From the NCBI GenBank assembly GCA_016795155.1, contig JAEUIE010000014.1, positions 1 to 64,000 on the forward strand: a DNA stretch of 64,000 nucleotides. Direction: 5' to 3'. The notes below the pieces were generated by a model. That model ran no database searches and was not told where the DNA came from. It worked only from the letters and a program-made list of their open reading frames with translations. Shown here one piece after another: positions 50,455 through 59,756 of the stretch. The DNA is from Planctomycetia bacterium (GTDB taxonomy: Bacteria > Planctomycetota > Planctomycetia > Gemmatales > HRBIN36). The stretch's first letter is position 1, and each line of letters starts with the position of its first letter. A program made the position numbers and the translations under genes.

Positions 50455-51777
50455 TCACTTCCCCAGCGATACGCACACTATTTCCTTGTCATTCCGTGCA
50501 AAGCAGCACTTGTCAGCAAACGCAGGGTGGCTCCAGACGACATCTCGGCCAAAGCACTCGTTAGTAGGCTCCAGAATCTTCGCCCGGCTCAGTTCCTCAT
50601 AACCATTCGGGCTGAGCTTCGCGATAATCAGGTGCCCCGTCTCGCTGAAGAGAAAGAACTTGTCGCCGTTTTTTACCAGGAAGGTAGTGCCGGAATTGGT
50701 GGGTCTGCCAGACTTCTTACCCGTTGTCGGCTCATAGGCTTCCCAGAGACGCTTGCCCGTTTTCAATTCCACGCAGCGAAGCTGGCCAGGCTGATCGATG
50801 CCATAGATCAAACCGTTCTCGATGATGGGCGTACTGTTCACCGGACAGACCGAAGAATTACGATCACCTTTCCATAGCACTTTCGCTGCAGGTTTTGAAG
50901 TATCGAGTTCCAGGCAGGCAGACACAAACCCGATACCACCCGCAAACAGGTAGTTGCCTTCCAGTCTCGGGCTCATGATCGACATGTCGTATTGAGGCAC
51001 CAGCTTTTCCGACCAGTATTCCTTGCCGGTTTCGGGATCGAGGCTGGTGATGTTTTCCGCATTCCAGTGAATGAGTTGCCGCGTGTTGCCTACGGTGTAA
51101 ATAACGGGTGGGCAATAACCCTGTTCCTTGGCAGTTACTGATTTCCATAGTTCCTTACCTGTCTTACGGTCGAAGGCCACCAGCGTGCTGCCTTCGCCAC
51201 CCACGCCGCAGATAAGCTTCTCGCCATCCACCAGCGGATGACTGCAGAAACCCCAGGTGGGCGATTTCGTGTTGTACTCCTTTTTGAGTTCTTTCGACCA
51301 GACTGCTGAACCCGTATTTGCATCGCGGCAGCTCAGTGTGCCCTCAGCCCCTAAAACGTAAACCAGTCCATCGATCACCGTCGGCGTACAGCGTGGCCCG
51401 CTGGCATAGGAGATTTCATAAGGACAGGCGTACTTGTATTCCCACAACTTCTCGCCCGTTTTGGCATCGAGGCACAACAGCCGTTCCTGGCCATTGAACT
51501 TGGCACGCACATTCGGACTATTCCCCAGCTTGCCTTCACCACGAACATAATCAAAGACATACACTTTGCCGTTGGCAACTGCTGGTCCCGCATATCCACC
51601 CGCGAGAGGCTTCCGCCAAAGTATCTTGGCGCCCTCAGCCGGGAACTGATCGATGGTGCTCGTTTCGTTCCAGCGTCCATCGCGGTTAGGCCCCATCCAT
51701 TGCGGCCAATCTTCCGCAAAGCTGAGAGTAGGAAGTGTTAATACAATAAATATCCAAGAGGAATATCGCAGCATCAA
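50455..51777 (-). CDS. Exported PQQ-like beta-propeller protein
   Basis: 440 residues: a signal peptide (SSWIFIVLTLPTLSFA), then a WPQWMGPNRDG motif typical of planctomycete exported propellers, and repeated PQQ-blade patterns (LLCLDAKTGEKLWEYKY, LSCRDANTGSAVWSKEL, LVAFDRKTGKELWKSV, ITSLDPETGKEYWSEKL, LRCVELKTGKRLWEAYE). At least five blades are visible, so a seven- or eight-bladed propeller is likely. Such proteins are periplasmic or outer-membrane-associated; PQQ binding need not occur, and some members assist membrane protein assembly (BamB-like). The upstream gene on the same strand is the transposase, so it is a separate unit. Confidence 0.88.
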   Translation of the reverse strand: MMLRYSSWIFIVLTLPTLSFAEDWPQWMGPNRDGRWNETSTIDQFPAEGAKILWRKPLAGGYAGPAVANGKVYVFDYVRGEGKLGNSPNVRAKFNGQERLLCLDAKTGEKLWEYKYACPYEISYASGPRCTPTVIDGLVYVLGAEGTLSCRDANTGSAVWSKELKKEYNTKSPTWGFCSHPLVDGEKLICGVGGEGSTLVAFDRKTGKELWKSVTAKEQGYCPPVIYTVGNTRQLIHWNAENITSLDPETGKEYWSEKLVPQYDMSIMSPRLEGNYLFAGGIGFVSACLELDTSKPAAKVLWKGDRNSSVCPVNSTPIIENGLIYGIDQPGQLRCVELKTGKRLWEAYEPTTGKKSGRPTNSGTTFLVKNGDKFFLFSETGHLIIAKLSPNGYEELSRAKILEPTNECFGRDVVWSHPAFADKCCFARNDKEIVCVSLGK

Positions 51778-51788
51778 TCAACTCCTCA

Positions 51789-52448
51789 CGAGCCGGGAAC
51801 GTTAGTGACCGGAGTATTCTATTGTTAGCGGTACGATAACTCAAACCAATCGCCCTTCCTCGGCACACCACACTACTAGTGGATTAGGCTGGCGTTCAAG
51901 CACATAGCGCGTGGCATTCTTAACGGCGCTATCGTCTTTCAACTTGCGAGTTGAGCCTTTGCTGGTCCACCATGTTCCTGAGGCAGGCTTTCCGTATTCT
52001 CGATTCAATACTCGTGACGCATATGCTTTGAAATCTGCCAGGACCCGAGCAGGGCCTGCTTCATCAGGCACTAGGACTATCAAGTGATAATGGTTAGCCA
52101 TGATCGAGATAGCCACCAGCGTCCATTCCCGAAACACGGCAGTTTCTTGAAACTGTAACAAGACTTGCTCTGCCTGGGGCAATGACAAATAGACTGGTGG
52201 CCCTTTCATCAATCGTTCCGCGCTGCGCTGAAGCCCCGGTACGTAGTCCTCATAGGGTTGGCCCGGCAGGTCATGTTCTTGTCGAGAAGTTGTTTCTGCT
52301 TCATTCGGTCGCTTATCACGAACCGACGTAACTGAACCTCGGGGATCGCCTGGAAGCCAGGTGCCGTAGGTTGTGTTGGTGATAAGCCAATAGGCCATCA
52401 TCCTTCTCCACTCTCTAACGATCTCCGGTCACTAACGTTCCTGGCTCG
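51789..52448. mobile_element. RAYT-type element: transposase gene between 26-bp inverted repeats
   Basis: The sequence 51789-51814 (CGAGCCGGGAACGTTAGTGA, then CCGGAG) is matched at 52423-52448 by its reverse complement with one mismatch in 26 bases. The transposase gene (51841-52401) is the only gene inside. The ends also repeat GTTAG words on the inner side of each arm. This is the arrangement of a REP-associated tyrosine transposase with its own REP-like ends, about 660 bp long. Confidence 0.8.
51841..52401 (-). CDS. REP-associated tyrosine transposase (Y1 HUH type)
   Basis: 186 residues. The HUH motif is in MANHYHLIVLV (His-x-His), preceded by AYWLITNTTYGTWLPGDPRG, the usual start of this family, and followed by FKAYASRVLNREYG, where the catalytic Tyr is expected on the helix (the first or second Tyr here). 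TWWTSKGSTRKL and AVKNATRYVLERQPNPLV complete the fold. Members cut and join single strands at REP sequences and are thought to spread or maintain REPs. Flanking 26-bp inverted repeats (51789 and 52423) match the cis targets expected. The frame is intact. Confidence 0.88.
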   Translation of the reverse strand: MMAYWLITNTTYGTWLPGDPRGSVTSVRDKRPNEAETTSRQEHDLPGQPYEDYVPGLQRSAERLMKGPPVYLSLPQAEQVLLQFQETAVFREWTLVAISIMANHYHLIVLVPDEAGPARVLADFKAYASRVLNREYGKPASGTWWTSKGSTRKLKDDSAVKNATRYVLERQPNPLVVWCAEEGRLV

Positions 52449-52464
52449 CAAATACGTCTACCCC

Positions 52465-54945
52465 TCACCCAAACAACCCGGGCTGATCTTCCGCCTTCTT
52501 CCGCTTCCGCTTCACCGTCTCCATCGCCTGAGCTGGCACTGACATCGGCTTGTTCTCCAGTTCATCTAATACTTGTCTTGCACGTTCCAGTACCGGCCCC
52601 GGCACGCCTGCCAACTGGGCGACATGAATGCCAAAACTCCGCTCCGCTGCACCGGGCGAAATGCGATGAATAAAGGTTATCTTCCCCATCTCTTCATGCA
52701 CCGCAGCATTCCAGTTGCGAACGCCGGGCAGCAACTCAGCCAGCTTGGTCAACTCATGGTAATGGGTCGCAAACAGCGTTCTGCAACCAATTACATTGGT
52801 CAGGTGTTCCACAATCGCCCACGCCAGCGACAAACCATCATAAGTGCTCGTGCCTCGACCAATCTCATCCAGAATCACCACACTCTGGGCAGTCGCATTG
52901 TGAAGAATGTTGGCTGTCTCTGCCATCTCCACCATGAAAGTGCTTTGGCCACGCGAAAGATCATCGCCGGCGCCAACACGCGCGAACAAACGGTCTGCCA
53001 CGCCGAGCCTTGCGGCATGCGCGGGAACAAAGCTGCCCATCTGGGTGAGTATCTGCAGTAACGCCACCTGGCGGATGTACGTGCTCTTACCCGCCATGTT
53101 CGGGCCGGTAATCAGCCAGAGCATGCCGCCCCGTTCCGACAATTTGGTATCATTGGGCACGAACGTGCCGACAGGCAACGTCTTCTCCAGCACCGGATGT
53201 CTGCCTTGAACCACTTCGCACACAGGCTGATCCACCAGTTCAGGCATCACCCATTCGCTGCCATCCGCGAGTTCCGCCAGCGAAAGTAGAACATCCAGCG
53301 TAGCCAGCGCTTCCGAAGTAGCCAGCAACTGCGGTGCTGCTTTCGCAGTCAAATTGCGAAGCTGCACGAACAGATCGTATTCGAGAGCTTTGCTCTCGTC
53401 TTCTGCCTTGAGCACTTCCTCTTCGTGCTTCTTCAATTCAGGTGTGATGTACCGTTCGCAGTTCTTGAGTGTCTGCTTGCGCTGATAGTCCGCTGGTATC
53501 TTGTTGGCATGGGTGTTAGTGATTTCGAGGTAATAGCCAAACACCGAATTAAATCCGACTTTCAAACTATTGATGCCGGTGCGTTCAATCTCCTGTGCCT
53601 GGTAGCTGGCAATCCATTCCTTGCCGCCTCGAGTCAGTTCACGCAGATGATCGAGTCGGGCATGAAAACCCGCCCGAATGAAGCCGCCTTCCTTAGGCGA
53701 CAAAGGCGGCGCTTCAGCCAGGGCAGTGTGCAGTTGCTGCTGCAATGTGGTACACGGGTTCGTCCGCTCCTGCAGAATGCCAATGAGCGACGATTGACAC
53801 TTTCTCAATGCTTCCAGCACCGGCGGAACAGCACCAAGCGCCAAACCGATGGCTGACAGATCGCGTGGACTGGCCCGGCCTGTGCTTGCCTTGGTCGTCA
53901 ATCGAGGCAGATCGGGAAACTGTTTCAGATGATCTCGCAGCGAACGCCGCAGCGCATGTTGCTTGCGTAACTCTGCGACCGCATCGAGTCGTGTCTGAAT
54001 CTGCGACCGATCGGCCAGCGGTGCGGAGAGCCATTCATGCAACAGCCTGGCTCCCATCGATGTGCACGTGCGATCCATCGTATCGAGCAGTGAACCTTCA
54101 CGTCGACTTTCGCGAAGTGTCCGCACCAGTTCCAGACTCCGCCTTGTCACCTGATCCATCAGCAGCGTCTGGCCACTCTGGAAAGGCTCCAGCCTGGTGA
54201 TATGCTGCAAGCTGTTCTTCAGCATGTCCTTCAAATACAGGATGAGTGCCCCAGCTGCCTGCAGGCAAGGCTGATGATCCTGAAAGCCAAACCCCTCCAG
54301 CGTGCTGATGGCAAAATGCTGATGCAGCGCCTGGCTCGCCGTATGCCCATCAAACTGCCAATGTGCCCGAAACGTGAGTGTAAAACCCGAATCAGGCTGC
54401 CTGAGCGGGTTCAGCACCTCGGCAGGATAGTCGCCCGGCCAGATGCACTCTGATACGCTCAATCGCCCCAGTTCCTCGAGCAGTTCCTCCGGCTCGATAT
54501 CGCGTGCTTTGAAAACACCACTGGAAAGTTCCACCCACGCCAGGCCCCATCGGCCTTTGTTGCCCGGAAACACCGATGCCAGGTGATTGGCCTGCTTCGG
54601 ATCGAGCAGGTTCTCTTCGGTCAATGTGCCCGGCGTAACCACCCGCACCACTTCGCGTTTAACAATCCCCTTCGCCTGAGCGGGGTCTTCCATCTGTTCG
54701 CAGATAGCTACCCGATGCCCCAGCTCAATCAATTTCCGCAGATGCACTTCAAGGGCATGATGCGGAAATCCTGCCATCGGCAACTGTTTATCCCGGCTCG
54801 TCAATGTTAGATGCAGTTGCTTGGAGATGCTGACCGCATCGTCGCCAAAGAGTTCATAAAAGTCTCCCATGCGGAAAAGCAGCACTGTCCCCGGATGCTT
54901 ATCCTTGGCATCCTGGTACTGCTGCATCATGGGGGTGAGAGACAT
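52465..54945 (-). CDS. mutS: DNA mismatch repair protein MutS
   Basis: The ATG at 54945 gives MSLTPMMQQYQDAKDKHPGT, the true MutS start (the longer frame up to 55098 is not MutS-like). 826 residues. Mismatch-recognition domain: LLFRMGDFYELFGDDA with the Phe-x-Glu motif (DFYELF). Core and clamp region through GYYLEITNTHANKIP, then the ATPase: Walker A GPNMAGKSTYIRQVAL, ARVGAGDDLSRGQSTFMVEM, Walker B DEIGRGTSTYDGLSLAWAI, and TLFATHYHELTKLA. The C-terminal tail is short. MutS finds mispairs after replication and recruits MutL, which is not in this window. The gene is followed 16 bases downstream by the RAYT element end. Confidence 0.97.
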   Translation of the reverse strand: MSLTPMMQQYQDAKDKHPGTVLLFRMGDFYELFGDDAVSISKQLHLTLTSRDKQLPMAGFPHHALEVHLRKLIELGHRVAICEQMEDPAQAKGIVKREVVRVVTPGTLTEENLLDPKQANHLASVFPGNKGRWGLAWVELSSGVFKARDIEPEELLEELGRLSVSECIWPGDYPAEVLNPLRQPDSGFTLTFRAHWQFDGHTASQALHQHFAISTLEGFGFQDHQPCLQAAGALILYLKDMLKNSLQHITRLEPFQSGQTLLMDQVTRRSLELVRTLRESRREGSLLDTMDRTCTSMGARLLHEWLSAPLADRSQIQTRLDAVAELRKQHALRRSLRDHLKQFPDLPRLTTKASTGRASPRDLSAIGLALGAVPPVLEALRKCQSSLIGILQERTNPCTTLQQQLHTALAEAPPLSPKEGGFIRAGFHARLDHLRELTRGGKEWIASYQAQEIERTGINSLKVGFNSVFGYYLEITNTHANKIPADYQRKQTLKNCERYITPELKKHEEEVLKAEDESKALEYDLFVQLRNLTAKAAPQLLATSEALATLDVLLSLAELADGSEWVMPELVDQPVCEVVQGRHPVLEKTLPVGTFVPNDTKLSERGGMLWLITGPNMAGKSTYIRQVALLQILTQMGSFVPAHAARLGVADRLFARVGAGDDLSRGQSTFMVEMAETANILHNATAQSVVILDEIGRGTSTYDGLSLAWAIVEHLTNVIGCRTLFATHYHELTKLAELLPGVRNWNAAVHEEMGKITFIHRISPGAAERSFGIHVAQLAGVPGPVLERARQVLDELENKPMSVPAQAMETVKRKRKKAEDQPGLFG

Positions 54946-54956
54946 CGGGTGTGCAG

Positions 54957-55128
54957 TCCTGAGTGCTGAGTCCTGAGTGCTTAGGATACAGGATGAGTTT
55001 GCGACGTGAACCGAAAAAATCAGCACGATTGTCACATCATGCGACAGGGTCGAACATGAATTTGTTCGACCCTGCCAAGGTTCAAGGTATTTTCTCATTC
55101 ATACAGTACGATGAAATAGTGCTGCACC
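54957..55128. other. mutS upstream region with two repeat motifs
   Basis: A tandem GAGTGCT/GAGTCCT motif lies at about 54958-54983, and the CAGGGTCG-type hairpin at 55045-55074 (12-bp perfect arms, 6-base loop). No gene is visible. Confidence 0.5.
55045..55074. repeat. Hairpin of the CAGGGTCG/CGACCCTG family
   Basis: CAGGGTCGAACA (55045-55056) pairs perfectly with TGTTCGACCCTG (55063-55074). Shares the CAGGGTCG/CGACCCTGCCAA words with 47533-47570. Confidence 0.8.
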
Positions 55129-55542
55129 TTAATCATCGTCTTCGTGTTCTGGATGGAAGACGACGGCGGGTTTACCTTCCTCCATCACGATTTCCATGGT
55201 GATATCGCTAGGCTTGAATTTACTCTTGAACCGATCGTGCTGCAGAACAAATTGTGAACTTTTACCCTCTTTGATGTTGTGTGCTTGAAAGGCGAGAGGC
55301 TTGTCCAGTCCTTTGAATTTCACAACGATGGTTTCTGCCTTGATGGGAGTCTCGTTCTTGGCTTTCTTGTCGAGAACATAGATAGTTGCTTTGCCTGTCT
55401 TGGCGTCCAGACACCACTCGGCATGGTGTTTGTGTTTGCCATCGCAAAAGAGTTCACCGCCATGCGGGCCATCATGTGCAACGGCATTGCCTGTCAGCAG
55501 CATCAGGCTGCACGACATCATCAGTATGCAACGCAACATCAT
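55129..55542 (-). CDS. Exported His-rich protein, possibly metal-associated
   Basis: 137 residues with a signal peptide (LRCILMMSCSLMLLTGNAVA). The mature N-terminus is HDGPHGGELFCDGKHKHHAE, a His/Cys-rich stretch like the N-terminal metal-binding segment of RND-type heavy-metal efflux adaptor proteins, followed by a beta-rich domain (TIYVLDKKAKNETPIKAETI, VVKFKGLDKPLAF, SDITMEIVMEEGKPAVVF) and an acidic tail. It likely binds copper, zinc or similar in the periplasm; no efflux genes accompany it. Function is inference from the composition. Short TM or lipobox alternatives are not obvious. Confidence 0.65.
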   Translation of the reverse strand: MMLRCILMMSCSLMLLTGNAVAHDGPHGGELFCDGKHKHHAEWCLDAKTGKATIYVLDKKAKNETPIKAETIVVKFKGLDKPLAFQAHNIKEGKSSQFVLQHDRFKSKFKPSDITMEIVMEEGKPAVVFHPEHEDDD

Positions 55543-55643
55543 CTTAACTCCTGCAGGAAGATAGACTTATTACGCATCCCCTCTCATCTTGTTCGTAGTG
55601 GTTCATAAGTTATCGTCAACGCACGTTGCAGAAAGGAATAGCC

Positions 55644-56555
55644 ATGAGTTTTGGGTTAGCCCAGCCCGGCAGGACGAAAATCGGCTGGATTGGCACTGGT
55701 GTGATGGGACGCTGGATGTGCCAGCATGCGATGACTGCAGGTTTCCAAGCCACCATTTTCACCCGCACGCCAGCCAAGGCGCAGCCACTGGTAGAGCTGG
55801 GAGCCAAGCTGGCTGCATCGCCTCGTGAAGTGGCGGAACAGTCCGACATCATCTGCGGCATGGTCGGCTTTCCCAGCGATGTGCGTGAAGTGTTCCTGGG
55901 AGAGCAGGGGACGCTATCCGGCTGCAATGCTGGAAAAATCCTGGTCGACATGACCACCAGCGACCCGACGCTCGCCCGCGAGATAGCTTCTGCTGCCACT
56001 CAGAAGGGTGTAGGCTGTCTCGATGCACCAGTCAGTGGTGGCGATGTCGGCGCTCGTGAAGCCCGACTGTCCATCATGGTCGGCGGCGAACCAGCTGTAT
56101 TTGAAGCTGTCAAACCGCTCTTTGAAACGATGGGGAAGACCATCGTCCTGCAAGGCCCGGCTGGCTCGGGCCAGCATACCAAGATGGTCAACCAGATTCT
56201 GATTGCCAACAATATGATTGGCGTGTGCGAAGCATTGCTTTATGCCTATCGGGCCAAGCTCGATCCTGTTACGGTGCTGCAATCGGTAGGCAGTGGAGCC
56301 GCTGCCAGTGCAGCACTGAATGTATTGTGGCCTCGCATGATCAAGCGTGATTTCGAGCCAGGCTTCTATGTGGAACACTTCATCAAGGATATGGGCATTG
56401 CCCTGGCGGAATCGGAACGGATGAACCTTTATATGCCAGGGCTGGCACTGGCTAAACAACTGTACCAGGCGGTGCAGAGCCAAGGATTTGGCCGCAAGGG
56501 TACACAGTCGCTGCTGCTGGCACTGGAAGCAATGACCGGAAGCAAGAGTTCTTGA
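55644..56555 (+). CDS. 3-hydroxyisobutyrate dehydrogenase-like oxidoreductase
   Basis: The ATG at 55644 (AAAGGA upstream) gives 303 residues, normal for the beta-hydroxyacid dehydrogenase family. [17 protein letters not shown] is the NAD(P)-binding motif; [38 protein letters not shown] (substrate-binding), and [19 protein letters not shown], containing the catalytic Lys, are all present. The C-terminal helical domain is typical ([21 protein letters not shown]). Members oxidise 3-hydroxyisobutyrate, tartronate semialdehyde and related acids; the substrate cannot be decided. Lies divergent from the His-rich protein gene. Confidence 0.9.
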   Translation: MSFGLAQPGRTKIGWIGTGVMGRWMCQHAMTAGFQATIFTRTPAKAQPLVELGAKLAASPREVAEQSDIICGMVGFPSDVREVFLGEQGTLSGCNAGKILVDMTTSDPTLAREIASAATQKGVGCLDAPVSGGDVGAREARLSIMVGGEPAVFEAVKPLFETMGKTIVLQGPAGSGQHTKMVNQILIANNMIGVCEALLYAYRAKLDPVTVLQSVGSGAAASAALNVLWPRMIKRDFEPGFYVEHFIKDMGIALAESERMNLYMPGLALAKQLYQAVQSQGFGRKGTQSLLLALEAMTGSKSS

Positions 56556-56595
56556 TGCCGTGCCATTTGCAGAATCATCTGCAAAAAGTAAATCT

Positions 56596-56664
56596 CTTGG
56601 CGCTACTTGGCAACTTGGCGGTTCATTTCTCCAATAACCGCCAAGCCGCCAAGAAGACGCCAAG
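56596..56664. repeat. Extended imperfect inverted repeat (CTTGGCG/CGCCAAG words)
   Basis: The left arm (56596-56623) contains CTTGGCG, CTTGGC and CTTGGCGGTT; the right arm (56636-56664) contains AACCGCCAAG, GCCAAG and CGCCAAG in mirror order. It lies 40 bases past the dehydrogenase stop and could act as its terminator, though no T tract is seen. Confidence 0.75.
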
Positions 56665-56761
56665 GGTTGATCGATAACAGCAACTACGCACCTTGGTGCA
56701 ATTCATATTCACTGTTAGTAATAGACTAATTCTTATCTTTCACCATCGAATGGAAATGCGA

Positions 56762-57751
56762 ATGCCTCTTGATTGGACGCCTTTTATTGATTTCGTACGC
56801 GCACCGCAGCGGTTTGTCATCTCGACGCATATGCGGCCTGATGGCGATGCATTGGGGTCGGCATTGGGGCTGGCACATGCACTCAGGCATCTGGGAAAGC
56901 AGGCCCAGGTGGTGATTCCCAGCCCGCTCCCGCCTCGCTATGTCAACATCATCGCTGAAGGTGATGTGGTGATGTATGACCCAGCCCAGGAAGCCTTGCT
57001 GGCTGGAACCGAGGCGATCATCATCGTGGATACCGGCACCTGGAACCAGCTAGGCAAGTTTGGTGACTGGATGCGCAGGCAGAATGTACCCAAGTTTGTC
57101 ATTGATCATCATCGCACGCAGGATGATCTGAATGCCACCCGGCTGGTGGATATCTCAGCAGAAGCGTGCGGACGACTCATTTACGATGCAGCCAGAGCGC
57201 TGAACGTGCCTTTGAATAAAGACATTGCTTCGTATTTGTTCATGGCCGTTGCCACCGATACCGGCTGGTTTCATCATCGCAATGTGCTGGCAGAAACATT
57301 CAGTCTGGCAGCAGTCCTCACTCAAGCCGGCGCTGAACCAACGCAACTCTATCAGTTGCTTTACGACACCAATTCCCTGGCCCGGCAGAAGCTGTCAGGC
57401 CATGTGTTGCACTCCCTCGATATTTCTCATGGCGGCGATGTCTGCTATGCCAGCATCACGCTGGCTGATTACCTGCGAACGGGTGCGGTGCCTCTCGACA
57501 GCGAAGACCTGGTGAACCTGACTCTGACAGTAAGCGGGGTGGATGTAGGCATCCTGTTTCTGGAGCAGCCGGTGGGTGGGACGAAGGTGAGTCTGCGCAG
57601 CCGGGGCAAGCTCGATTGCAGCAAGCTGGCAGAGAAGCTGGGAGGCGGCGGACACAGCGCCGCAGCCGGGGCGATTGTTCAGAAACCGTTGCCTGAGGTG
57701 CGCACGCTGGTGTTGGATGAAGTGAACCAGCGGCTGGATGGTTTGGGATGA
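56762..57751 (+). CDS. DHH-family phosphoesterase (NrnA-like oligoribonuclease/pAp phosphatase)
   Basis: The ATG at 56762 (MPLDWTPFIDF) is preferred; ATGs at 56750 and 56756 are alternatives. About 329 residues. DHH motifs: VISTHMRPDGDALGSALGLA, IIIVDTGTWNQLG, KFVIDHHRTQDD and AVATDTGWFHHRNV, with the C-terminal DHHA1 part GTKVSLRSRGKLDCSKLAEK, then LGGGGHSAAAG. This is the layout of NrnA-type enzymes that degrade nanoRNA or dephosphorylate 3',5'-pAp with Mn2+ or Co2+. RecJ is excluded by length. Cytoplasmic. It converges with the transketolase gene. Confidence 0.92.
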   Translation: MPLDWTPFIDFVRAPQRFVISTHMRPDGDALGSALGLAHALRHLGKQAQVVIPSPLPPRYVNIIAEGDVVMYDPAQEALLAGTEAIIIVDTGTWNQLGKFGDWMRRQNVPKFVIDHHRTQDDLNATRLVDISAEACGRLIYDAARALNVPLNKDIASYLFMAVATDTGWFHHRNVLAETFSLAAVLTQAGAEPTQLYQLLYDTNSLARQKLSGHVLHSLDISHGGDVCYASITLADYLRTGAVPLDSEDLVNLTLTVSGVDVGILFLEQPVGGTKVSLRSRGKLDCSKLAEKLGGGGHSAAAGAIVQKPLPEVRTLVLDEVNQRLDGLG

Positions 57752-57785
57752 TCGTAGACACGATACCATCGTGTCCAACGTTTGC

Positions 57786-59633
57786 TTATCCAACCAAACC
57801 TTTTACTTCGCGGACGATGGCGGCGGCGTTGATGCCGGCGGCTTCGAGCATCTCTGCGGGAGAGCCTGAGCCAGGCATGGAACGTGGAGCCATCTTCAGC
57901 ACAATACCGTCGATCTTGTCTTTGCCTGACAGAGCTTCCAGCACCGCATCGCCCAGACCACCTTCGGGCCAGTGATCTTCGACGACAATGATTCTGCCAC
58001 ACTCTTTCAGTGCCTGGACCATCGTGTTGCGATCAATGGGTTTGACCGAATAGGCATCGATGATGCGAACCGTAATGCCTTCCTTCTGCAGCAATTCATA
58101 AGCCTGCAAAGCTTCGTGCACAGTAATGCCCGCAGCTACGATGGCGACTTTATCCTGGGCAGATGATTTGATGGTTTTGCTGCCACCGATGGTAAACGTG
58201 TCCTTGTTGGTATAGAGTACCGGAGTTTTCTCGCGGGTCGTACGAATGTAACTGATGCCTTCCAGATCAGCCATCTGGTGAATGAGTTGAGCCGCTTGGT
58301 TGGGATCGCAGGGATAAAGCACGGTTGAGCCAAAGATAGCCCGCATCATGGCCAGATCTTCGAGTGCCATTTGGGAAGGGCCATCTTCACCAATGCTGAC
58401 TCCGGCATGGGAACCGCTGAGCGACATGTTTGCACCGGCGATAGCTGCCATGCGAATCTGATCGTAGGCCCTGGTGAGGAACGCTGCGAACGTTGAAGCA
58501 AAGACACGGTTATCCATCACTGCCAGGCCATTGGCAACGCTTACCATGCACTGTTCCGCAATGTACATTTCGAAGAATCGCTGAGGAAATGCCTTAGCGA
58601 ACACTTCGGAATAGGTGGAGTTGGAGACTTCTCCATCAACCACAACAAGATGCTGCATGCTTTGCCCCAGGGCAGCGAGTGTATCGCCGTAAGCTTTGCG
58701 GGTAGCCTCCTTGGTACCGAGGGCATAATTGGGGAGCTTGGGTGGGGACAGGGAAACTGTCTTCGGTGGCGGTGTGTTGGTGGGAGGCAGTGTGGGGAAC
58801 ACGCGGTTCTTCACGCCACCCAAGGCAGTGATGGCTTTCTCGGCAATGTCGGCGGGCATTGGTTTGCCATGCCAGTTTTCCTGATCTGCCACGCCGGGGA
58901 TACCAGCGCCTTTGAGCGTCTTGGCAATGATACAGGTGGGGCGGTCAGTCTGCTTGCAGGCATAGTCGTAAGCACGGTCGATCGCACCAATGTCGTGACC
59001 ATCAATTTCCAGGGCATGCCAGCCGAAAGCACGGGCTCGGTTGGCATACGTGGCACTGTCCCACTGCAGGTTGGTCGGCCCGCGCTGGCCAAGTCTGTTC
59101 ATATCGACGACGGCGATCAGGTGATTCAGCTTGTAGGTCCATCCTTTGTCGAAGGCTTCCCAGACAGAACCTTCCGCCATCTCGCTATCGCCCAGTAGAA
59201 CCCAGACACGGTTCTGAATGTGATCAATATTCTTCGTGGCCAACGCCATGCCTACACCGATGGCCAGCCCCATGCCGAGCGAACCTGTGGCTACATCAAC
59301 CAGCGGCAACACGCGCGGATTGGGATGCCCCTGCAGTCGGCAACGGAACTTTCGCAGTTGCATCAGTTCGTCATCAGAAAGAGCCCCAGCTGCTTTGAAC
59401 ATGGAGTAGAGCAGGGGGCAGGCATGGCCTTTGCTAAAAATCAGCCGGTCGTTGGATTCACGCTTGGGATTGTTCCAGTCGAACCGCAGGTACTTGGCAT
59501 GCAGCACAGCCATCAGGTCTGCTGCGGAAGTGGAAGAGGTTGGGTGGCCGGAACCTGCTGCGGTCGTACAGCGGATGCTGTCCACACGCAGTTGGGCAGC
59601 AAGGTCCTGCATATCCTGAAAGGTCGGGTACAT
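57786..59633 (-). CDS. tkt: Transketolase
   Basis: 615 residues, shorter than the E. coli type (about 660) and closer to the animal-type layout. The N-terminal pyrophosphate-binding domain has RCTTAAGSGHPTSSTSAADL, FSKGHACPLLYSMF, LVDVATGSLGMGLAIGVG and the thiamine motif GDSEMAEGSVWEAF. The pyrimidine-binding domain has MYIAEQCMVSVANGLAVM (catalytic Glu), GVSIGEDGPSQMALEDLAMM, then IRTTREKTPVLY, and the C-terminal domain ends KMAPRSMPGSGSPAEMLEAA. It transfers two-carbon units in the pentose phosphate pathway with thiamine pyrophosphate and Mg2+. A Pro/Thr-rich linker (near residue 285-300) joins the domains. Single gene. Confidence 0.95.
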   Translation of the reverse strand: MYPTFQDMQDLAAQLRVDSIRCTTAAGSGHPTSSTSAADLMAVLHAKYLRFDWNNPKRESNDRLIFSKGHACPLLYSMFKAAGALSDDELMQLRKFRCRLQGHPNPRVLPLVDVATGSLGMGLAIGVGMALATKNIDHIQNRVWVLLGDSEMAEGSVWEAFDKGWTYKLNHLIAVVDMNRLGQRGPTNLQWDSATYANRARAFGWHALEIDGHDIGAIDRAYDYACKQTDRPTCIIAKTLKGAGIPGVADQENWHGKPMPADIAEKAITALGGVKNRVFPTLPPTNTPPPKTVSLSPPKLPNYALGTKEATRKAYGDTLAALGQSMQHLVVVDGEVSNSTYSEVFAKAFPQRFFEMYIAEQCMVSVANGLAVMDNRVFASTFAAFLTRAYDQIRMAAIAGANMSLSGSHAGVSIGEDGPSQMALEDLAMMRAIFGSTVLYPCDPNQAAQLIHQMADLEGISYIRTTREKTPVLYTNKDTFTIGGSKTIKSSAQDKVAIVAAGITVHEALQAYELLQKEGITVRIIDAYSVKPIDRNTMVQALKECGRIIVVEDHWPEGGLGDAVLEALSGKDKIDGIVLKMAPRSMPGSGSPAEMLEAAGINAAAIVREVKGLVG

Positions 59634-59756
59634 GCTTCGCTCGAAAAGGAAGATAAGATGATAAAGTGATCTTCGGGCGAATGACCCTGCTCGGCAAGGC
59701 TGAAACGGCTGAATCTGCCTACCTCTTCAGTTATGCTCTGACATGAGAATCTGGTG

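Noticed and set aside
54957-54985. GAGTGCT/GAGTCCT tandem motif as a CRISPR or origin iteron
   Set aside because: Only two to three short degenerate units and no associated genes.
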